From assembly GCA_022627495.1 (NCBI GenBank), contig JAKEGJ010000024.1, positions 1 through 64,000 of the forward strand: a stretch of 64,000 nt of DNA. The letters run 5' to 3'. The notes below the pieces were generated by a model, which saw nothing but the letters and a program-made list of their open reading frames with translations, was not told the origin of the DNA and did no database searches. This document shows, one piece after another, positions 58,291 through 64,000 of this stretch; position 1 is the first letter of the stretch; the number at the start of each line of letters is the position of its first letter. A program made the position numbers and the translations under genes. The stretch comes from Microcaldota archaeon (GTDB taxonomy: Archaea; Micrarchaeota; Micrarchaeia; Anstonellales; Bilamarchaeaceae).

Positions 58291-58646
58291 GCGACCATCT
58301 CCCGCAGGAATTCCAGCTTCAGGGGGTTTTTGCGCATGCATTTCTTCACGTCCTGCAGCAGCACCCTCCCTTTCGCGGTTATCCTGTATACCTTCCTCGC
58401 CCGCTTCCCACGCATCTCCCTCTCCTGCGAAACGAAGCCCTGCTTCATCAGGGATTTCAGCATCGGGTAGAGCTGGCTCGGGGTCGTCACCCGGAAACCC
58501 TCTTCTTTCTCAAGCCTTTTAATCAGTTCATATCCGTGGACCCTGCCCTTCGAGATGTACCAGAGGAGGAATGCCGAGAACATGTGGCGCATGGCCATCC
58601 TCTCGAAGGCCTTCCGGTTTTTTTGGGCTGGGGGCAAAATATTCAT
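58287..58646 (-). CDS. PadR-family transcriptional regulator
   Basis: [47 protein letters not shown]. Confidence 0.9.
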   Translation of the reverse strand: MNILPPAQKNRKAFERMAMRHMFSAFLLWYISKGRVHGYELIKRLEKEEGFRVTTPSQLYPMLKSLMKQGFVSQEREMRGKRARKVYRITAKGRVLLQDVKKCMRKNPLKLEFLREMVA

Positions 58647-58654
58647 ATTAAACG

Positions 58655-58676
58655 ATATATCTGGATGCAGATATAT
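58655..58676. promoter_or_regulatory. Perfect 9-4-9 palindrome in the padR promoter
   Basis: ATATATCTG-GATG-CAGATATAT, overlapping the minus-strand TATA element tttaaatatatat. Confidence 0.75.
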
Positions 58677-58757
58677 ATTTAAATGGACATGCAGGGGCGG
58701 ATGGCGCGGCCCGAGCCCCGAATCATATTTTAAATCCTTGAGGGAGAATCTCCATCC

Positions 58758-60008
58758 ATGGCTGATTACGAAGTGAAGGACGTGGCCCAGGCTGGCCAGG
58801 GGAAGCTCAATATCGAATATGCCGAGCGGAACATGCCCATCATGCTCATGATAAGGAAGCGCTTTTCCATGGAGCGGCCCTTTGCGGGGCTATGCATCGG
58901 GATGGCCCTCCATGTCACCAAGGAGACCGCGGTGCTCGTCCGGACGCTATGCGCCGGCGGTGCGAAGGTGGCGATAGCCGGCTGCAACCCGCTTTCCACG
59001 CAGGATGACGTGGCGGCGGCGCTTGCCGAAGAGGGCGTCGCGGTCTTCGCGAAAAAAGGCGAGACCAAGGAGGAGTATTACAGGTACATAGACGAGGTCG
59101 TCAAAAGAGAGCCCGACGTCACCATCGACGACGGATGCGACCTGGTGAGCGCGCTCCACACGCGCCACAAGGACAAATTGGGCAGGGTGATTGGCGCGTG
59201 CGAGGAGACCACTACAGGAGTCATCCGGCTCCGCGCGATGGAAGCGGACGGGGCGCTCAAGTGCCCGGTCGTGGCGGTCAACGACAACAAGACCAAGCAC
59301 CTGCTGGACAACTATTACGGTACCGGGCAGTCCACGATAGACGGCATCCTCCGCGCCACGAACACGCTGATAGCGGGCAAGGTTTTCGTCGTATGCGGCT
59401 ACGGGGACTGCGGAAAGGGGGTGGCCCTTCGTGCGAAAGGAATGGGCGCCCAGGTCGTAGTGACGGAAGTCGACGCCTTCAGGGCGCTGGCTGCTACGCT
59501 GGACGGATACCGCGTCATGCCGATAGCCGAGGCTGCGGCCATAGGAGACATATTCCTCACCGTGACAGGAGACAAGGACGTGATACGCCTCGAGCATGTG
59601 AAAAAGATGAAGGACGGGGCGATACTCGCGAATTCGGGGCACTTCGACTGCGAGGTGGATGTGGCGTCGCTCAATAAAAGCTTCAAGAAGCGCAGGATAC
59701 GGCCTTTCCTAGAGGAATACGACGTCAATGGGAAGAAGGTCTTCCTCTGCGGCGAAGGCAGGCTGATAAACCTGGCCGCGGCCGAGGGCCACCCCAGCGA
59801 GGTGATGGCCACGTCGTTCGCGGGCCAGTCGCTTGCGTGCGAGTACCTGGTGAAGAACAAGGGGAAGCTTAAGCCGGGCGTCCTGACGCTTCCATCCGCA
59901 ATAGACGATAGGATTGCCGAGCTCCAGCTTGAGGCGATGGGCGTGCGGAAGGACGTCCTGACGAAGGAGCAGGAGAAATACCTCCACAGCTGGGAGGAAG
60001 GGACATGA
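58758..60008 (+). CDS. ahcY: Adenosylhomocysteinase
   Basis: GCNPLSTQDDVAAAL, NNYYGTGQST-like DNYYGTGQSTIDGILRATN, GYGDCGKGVALRAKGMGAQVVVTEVD. Confidence 0.96.
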   Translation: MADYEVKDVAQAGQGKLNIEYAERNMPIMLMIRKRFSMERPFAGLCIGMALHVTKETAVLVRTLCAGGAKVAIAGCNPLSTQDDVAAALAEEGVAVFAKKGETKEEYYRYIDEVVKREPDVTIDDGCDLVSALHTRHKDKLGRVIGACEETTTGVIRLRAMEADGALKCPVVAVNDNKTKHLLDNYYGTGQSTIDGILRATNTLIAGKVFVVCGYGDCGKGVALRAKGMGAQVVVTEVDAFRALAATLDGYRVMPIAEAAAIGDIFLTVTGDKDVIRLEHVKKMKDGAILANSGHFDCEVDVASLNKSFKKRRIRPFLEEYDVNGKKVFLCGEGRLINLAAAEGHPSEVMATSFAGQSLACEYLVKNKGKLKPGVLTLPSAIDDRIAELQLEAMGVRKDVLTKEQEKYLHSWEEGT

Positions 60009-60081
60009 TGCAGAAGCAATTCGCCAGTCTCGAAATGCCGGGAACCCTGTGCCAGTCATTCTTTCAGATGGCTGTTTTCTG

Positions 60082-60507
60082 CTAATCCCTGGGAAACCAT
60101 GTAATTTTTTCCATACTGGCTGATTCTATAGTGGCTGCAAGGCCCCGCAACTCAGTTGCTACGCGATGATTGCCCGCAGTTGTCTCATAATCAGCGATAT
60201 CCCCAAGCACTACTAAAATTTTAGGGAACGCAATAAATCCGTGTGCGAATGTCATACAGACGAGGGAGTCCAGTATTTCCGCCCTAAGCGCAATAGCCTC
60301 GCTCGGTGAAAGATCTACGCTCGGGCCAATCCCTTCCAGATGCGACGCAATTATCCTGACGGCCTCAGTTGGGAGGCATTCGACAAGTTTTTCAGACGCC
60401 TTTTCATTTCCGCATGATGTTAGTGGCGGGGATGCCAATAGTATGCGTCTTATATTTTCCTGTGCCCCCGTATTCTGCGTTTTTCGGGCCGCGAGTCTTG
60501 CATTCAT
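60082..60507 (-). CDS. Hypothetical protein
   Basis: 141 aa helical ORF in the gap between ahcY and aIF2-beta. Confidence 0.5.
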   Translation of the reverse strand: MNARLAARKTQNTGAQENIRRILLASPPLTSCGNEKASEKLVECLPTEAVRIIASHLEGIGPSVDLSPSEAIALRAEILDSLVCMTFAHGFIAFPKILVVLGDIADYETTAGNHRVATELRGLAATIESASMEKITWFPRD

Positions 60508-60616
60508 AGTGTCAATTAATGGTAAGAAGTATTTTTAAATGGTTTGGGGAGGCGGCTTCACCTGGAATCTGCCCTGCCGACATGAGCTTAAAAATCATTA
60601 TGTAGTTAATCTCTCC

Positions 60617-61033
60617 ATGAGTTCTGAGAAAGATTACGAACAGCTACTTGACGACATCTACAAGAAGCTGCCCGAGCGCACCAAGGGCACCGGCGAGCGC
60701 TTCGAGATGCCACGCTTCGACTACTTCACAGAGGGCAACAAGACCATAATCAAGAACTTCAAGGCTGTCTGCGACAAGATACGGCGCGACCCGGTATTGG
60801 TGTCGAAGCACCTCTCCAAGGAGATGGCGGTGCCTGTCGAAATCGTGGGGGAGCGGCTCGTGCTCCAGAGGAAGCTCACCGGCGACATGGTGAACCGGAA
60901 GCTCGATGAGTTCGTGAGCAAGTACGTCATATGCAAGGAGTGCAACAGGCCGGACACCCATCTGGAGGATCTCGGCCACCGCGTGCGCAACCTCGTCTGC
61001 GAGGCGTGCGGCGCCAGGAAGGCAGTAAGGTAG
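60617..61033 (+). CDS. Translation initiation factor aIF2 beta
   Basis: FEMPRFDYFTEGNKTIIKNF; VICKECNRPDTHLEDLGHRVRNLVCEACGA. Confidence 0.96.
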   Translation: MSSEKDYEQLLDDIYKKLPERTKGTGERFEMPRFDYFTEGNKTIIKNFKAVCDKIRRDPVLVSKHLSKEMAVPVEIVGERLVLQRKLTGDMVNRKLDEFVSKYVICKECNRPDTHLEDLGHRVRNLVCEACGARKAVR

Positions 61034-61073
61034 CAAGCATTAAACGCCTTGGAACAAGGCGCAGGGTGATACG

Positions 61074-61415
61074 TTGGCATTTGGATACCGTGGCGGCGCA
61101 AAGAAGAAACCAGGCGGAGGCGCCCCGCCCCTGAGCAGGGATGAGGAAAGGAGGCGGCTGAGGTTCCCCCGCGAGGGAGAGGTCCTCGGCGTAGTGCTCG
61201 GCCTGATGGGCGGCTCAAGGATGAAGGTCGCCTGCAAGGACGGCAAGGAAAGGATGTGCCGCATCCCGGGCAAGCTGAAGAACAAGATATGGGTGAAGGA
61301 GGGCGACGTCGTAATAGTGAAGCCCTTCGAAATCCAGGGCGACTCAAAAGGCGATGTCATCTGGCGCTACTTCCCGCTCCAGGCGAGAATCCTCAAGGAA
61401 GAGGGCCACATCTGA
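61074..61415 (+). CDS. Translation initiation factor aIF1A
   Basis: RLRFPREGEVLGVVLGLMGGSRMKVACKDGKERMCRIPGKLKNKIWVKEGDVVIV. Confidence 0.95.
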   Translation: MAFGYRGGAKKKPGGGAPPLSRDEERRRLRFPREGEVLGVVLGLMGGSRMKVACKDGKERMCRIPGKLKNKIWVKEGDVVIVKPFEIQGDSKGDVIWRYFPLQARILKEEGHI

Positions 61416-61462
61416 TTTTTTCATTCTTCTTTCTCTTTTTGCCGCAAGGGACGGGGGAGCGG

Positions 61463-61475
61463 TGAATTTATATAA
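61463..61475 (+). promoter_or_regulatory. TATA box for a probably leaderless RIO kinase transcript
   Basis: aatttatataaaa, centre ~27 nt before the ATG at 61497. Confidence 0.55.
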
Positions 61476-61496
61476 AATTGCGCCCCAGTGCTATCG

Positions 61497-62222
61497 ATGA
61501 CGAAAAAGCCACTCAAGGAAGACTACCAGCTCAAAGAGCGGTTCAAGACCGAGAGCGAGGTCTTCGACCGCGAAGCGCTCCTCGATTTGTCCAAGCTCCT
61601 GAAAAAACAGATCCTCCAGACCGTGGACTACCCGGTCTCGACCGGCAAGGAGGCGAACGTCTTCCGCGCGTCGACGCCGGACGGGAAGTATGTGGCGGTG
61701 AAGATTTACAAGAACGAGACCGCGCCGTTTTTTAGGAAGATGGACTACCTTGAGGGCGACCCGCGCTTCGAGAGGATTAAGCACAACGACCGGGATATCG
61801 TGCGGGCTTTTGCGAGAAAGGAATTCAAGAACCTGGAGATTTGCGAGAGGGCCGGCATCCATTCCCCGAAGCCGTATTTCCTGATAAACCGCGTCCTTGT
61901 GATGAGCTTTCTGGGCGAGGGCGACCTGCCTTACCCAACCATGAACATGGTGGGGCCCCTGCACGGGGAGAAGGATTTGGACTCGATACTCGATGATGTG
62001 CGGAAGATGTACCGGAAAGGGCTCGTTCATGCTGATTTAAGCGAATACAACATAATGATGGGGGACGTGCCTTACCTGATAGATTTCGGGCAGGGCGTCG
62101 TCACGCGCCACCCCCATGCCATGAGGTTCCTGGAGCGCGATGTCGGAATAATCCTGAAGTTTTTCGCGCGCCATGGGATTAAGCGCGATTTGGCAAAGAC
62201 GCTCGGATGCATCAAGGATTAG
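61497..62222 (+). CDS. RIO-type serine kinase (Rio1-like)
   Basis: STGKEANVFRASTPDGKYVAVKIYK; GLVHADLSEYNIM; YLIDFGQGV. Confidence 0.95.
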   Translation: MTKKPLKEDYQLKERFKTESEVFDREALLDLSKLLKKQILQTVDYPVSTGKEANVFRASTPDGKYVAVKIYKNETAPFFRKMDYLEGDPRFERIKHNDRDIVRAFARKEFKNLEICERAGIHSPKPYFLINRVLVMSFLGEGDLPYPTMNMVGPLHGEKDLDSILDDVRKMYRKGLVHADLSEYNIMMGDVPYLIDFGQGVVTRHPHAMRFLERDVGIILKFFARHGIKRDLAKTLGCIKD

Positions 62223-62225
62223 CCT

Positions 62226-62510
62226 TCAGATATCAAAACCGAGATTCTCTTTTATCAACTGTTTGATCTCCTGCGCCATCTGGGGATTTAGAGAAACCTG
62301 CAGACCGTAATGCGTCGGTTTCTTTATTATGAATCCTTCGCGCACAAGCTCTTCTGCCAGGCTTTTCGCGTACTTCATCCCTTCCTTTCCGAATGCCTCG
62401 GATTTGAAAGATTTGAAGATATTTTCGTATGCGGTATGGCTCTCGCCCCATTTCCGCTTTCTCGCGAGTGAGAATAATAGCCGCGCTTTGATGGCGCTTT
62501 CATTATCCAT
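62226..62510 (-). CDS. Small hypothetical wHTH-like partner protein
   Basis: 94 aa; divergently encoded with the next gene. Confidence 0.6.
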   Translation of the reverse strand: MDNESAIKARLLFSLARKRKWGESHTAYENIFKSFKSEAFGKEGMKYAKSLAEELVREGFIIKKPTHYGLQVSLNPQMAQEIKQLIKENLGFDI

Positions 62511-62513
62511 ATA

Positions 62514-62529
62514 TTTACATTCATGTAAA
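62514..62529. promoter_or_regulatory. Perfect 7-2-7 palindrome between divergent genes
   Basis: TTTACAT-TC-ATGTAAA. Confidence 0.65.
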
Positions 62530-62563
62530 GAATTAAATAATATTCGTATAGTCAGTATAAACT

Positions 62564-62896
62564 ATGACATATGAAAAATCCATGCTGCTCGAAGTGATAG
62601 GCGATACCCCGGAGAATAGGGTGATTGATTTTCTTATCGAAGGCAGGGGGATAGATTATTCCAAAACAGACATCGCAGAAGGATGCGGGCTTTCGAGGCC
62701 CACGATATACAAGCTCTTGCCCGGGCTGATAAAAAATGGCATTGTCAGGATAAAACGGAAAGTGGGGCGAATCACATTATACCAGCTTGATGAAAAAAAC
62801 AACCGGGTAAAGGCCCTCGTCAAACTGGAAGAGATATTGCTCAAAGAGTCATTCGAAGAAGCCGGAGCCAAGGAAGCTATACCAGCTTCGCATTAG
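62564..62896 (+). CDS. wHTH DNA-binding protein
   Basis: DIAEGCGLSRPTIYKLLPGLIKNGIVRIKRKVGRITLYQL. Confidence 0.85.
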   Translation: MTYEKSMLLEVIGDTPENRVIDFLIEGRGIDYSKTDIAEGCGLSRPTIYKLLPGLIKNGIVRIKRKVGRITLYQLDEKNNRVKALVKLEEILLKESFEEAGAKEAIPASH

Positions 62897-63195
62897 GTTT
62901 TGCACTTCAAGAACACGGCTCCGCCCAATATGGAGAGAAGAATCAGCCCGACCTTGCAGGAATACGTGTGCTCAGGGTCGGCTGGGCCAGGCCCCTGGGG
63001 ACGGGCCGCCCATACGGCGGCTTCGCAGTCGGACACGCACCCGTCGAATCCGGTGGCGGCGCGCTTGCAGTCGTCGAAGTCCTCGTTCCAGGAGCCGTTG
63101 AAGGTGCTGCAGCATGAGTGCTCACAGTCGCTTGCTGCGAATGCGATGGGCATGAATGAAAAAAGGATTAGGATTACGGGCAATGGTTTCATCAT
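62893..63195 (-). CDS. Small secreted CxxxCC protein, copy 1
   Basis: Signal; CEHSCCSTFNGSW...C; C-terminal TM. Confidence 0.75.
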   Translation of the reverse strand: MMKPLPVILILFSFMPIAFAASDCEHSCCSTFNGSWNEDFDDCKRAATGFDGCVSDCEAAVWAARPQGPGPADPEHTYSCKVGLILLSILGGAVFLKCKT

Positions 63196-63512
63196 TCCGC
63201 CTTCCGCCCCATGCCTAGGAACGCCACGCCGCCAACGGCAGCAAGTATGAAGCCGCTCCCGCAGCAGGAAACGTTGCTCGAACTGCCCGTTCCCGTCTCG
63301 TACGAGGACGTCGAGCAGTAATCGTCCATGCAGGTGTAGTAGTTGCTGTCAGCCCCGCTGCAGTATTCGTAATCCGAATCCCACGAGCCGCCGTTTTCCT
63401 CGCAGCACGATTGCTCGCACCACGTCTGCGCAAAGGCAGCAGGGGCGAGCGCAAAAAGCGCCAGTATCCCAAAGATTGTCGTTTTCATCATATCACCTTC
63501 ATTGCCTCGCAT
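63192..63512 (-). CDS. Small secreted CxxxCC protein, copy 2
   Basis: Signal; CEQSCCEENGGSWDSDYEYC...CMDDYC; C-terminal TM. Confidence 0.8.
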   Translation of the reverse strand: MRGNEGDMMKTTIFGILALFALAPAAFAQTWCEQSCCEENGGSWDSDYEYCSGADSNYYTCMDDYCSTSSYETGTGSSSNVSCCGSGFILAAVGGVAFLGMGRKAE

Positions 63513-63807
63513 TTGATGTGCAAAAGATGGCAGCGCCCGCCAAGCCGAACATCATGAGCGCGGCGAGGGGGCAGGAATTGCCTTTCTCCTCCCTGCATGC
63601 GTCCGCGCATTCGAACATGTCCGCCTGCGGGCTCTCGCAGCCGTTGTGCTCCCATTCGTAGGTTCCGCCAACCGCCTCGCAGCATCCTTTGATGCACTGC
63701 TTTTCAGTATCGGTCAGGGACCCGCCCGAAGCCGCAAACACCGCGCCTGAAGCTGCCTGCAGCGCAAAAAGACAGATAATCAAATGCACAAATCCTTTGC
63801 CAGCCAT
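63499..63807 (-). CDS. Small secreted CxxxCC protein, copy 3
   Basis: Signal; CIKGCCEAVGGTYEWEHNGC...CADAC; C-terminal TM. Confidence 0.75.
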   Translation of the reverse strand: MAGKGFVHLIICLFALQAASGAVFAASGGSLTDTEKQCIKGCCEAVGGTYEWEHNGCESPQADMFECADACREEKGNSCPLAALMMFGLAGAAIFCTSNARQ

Positions 63808-63813
63808 GCGGGT

Positions 63814-64000
63814 TCACATCCTTTTTGGGCAGTCGATTCCGAGGAGGCCCAGGGCGCTCTTCAGCGCTATGCCGGTCGCCTCGGTGATTGCGAGCCTGGT
63901 CCTGCGGACCTTGGAGTCTTCGGCCACGAGGACCGGGCAGTTGGTGTAGAAGGAGCTGAAATCCGCCGCCACATCAAGCGCATATTGGGTGATGTGGTGC
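63814..64000 (-). CDS. argS: Class I aminoacyl-tRNA synthetase C-terminus, probably arginyl (partial)
   Basis: Minus-strand translation HHITQYALDVAADFSSFYTNCPVLVAEDSKVRRTRLAITEATGIALKSALGLLGIDCPKRM, DALR-type end; runs off the window. Confidence 0.8.
   Translation of the reverse strand, partial: HHITQYALDVAADFSSFYTNCPVLVAEDSKVRRTRLAITEATGIALKSALGLLGIDCPKRM

Noticed and set aside
1-64000. CRISPR array, prophage or IS element
   Set aside because: No regularly spaced direct repeats, and no transposase, integrase or phage structural genes seen among the ORFs.

Overview
The window looks like a chromosomal segment of a GC-rich archaeon; a DPANN-like lineage is my inference, not proven. Archaeal marker genes include Topo VI A/B, TFB, aIF2-beta, aIF1A, RIO kinase, an aKH/Dim2-like protein, archease, a cyclic-2,3-DPG-synthetase-like protein, and a tRNA-Asn(GUU) with an intron at 37/38. 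Metabolic and housekeeping genes include PGK, TopA, adenosylhomocysteinase, carbamate kinase, an aldehyde dehydrogenase and the 3' end of an argS-like gene. There is also a large surface/secretory complement: Tat components, three beta-helix proteins, Cys-rich secreted proteins, and a MacB-like ABC operon with a CARDB-like protein. No CRISPR array, transposase or integrase was seen. The strongest candidates for something undescribed are: (1) a ~10 kb locus with an SLT-like lytic-transglycosylase lipoprotein, a disordered ORF, a 1589-aa membrane protein, a divergent ATPase with a 9-3-9 palindrome between them, and a PLD-like protein; (2) a tandem overlapping trio of small secreted CxxxCC proteins; (3) the intron-containing tRNA-Asn flanked by hairpins that copy its own two ends; (4) a HicA-like domain fused to a long N-terminus followed by HicB; (5) a dispersed repeat family with an 84/86-nt inverted pair 7 kb apart; (6) several structured RNA candidates. 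No homology search or folding was run. Family names come from motif reading of the supplied translations.
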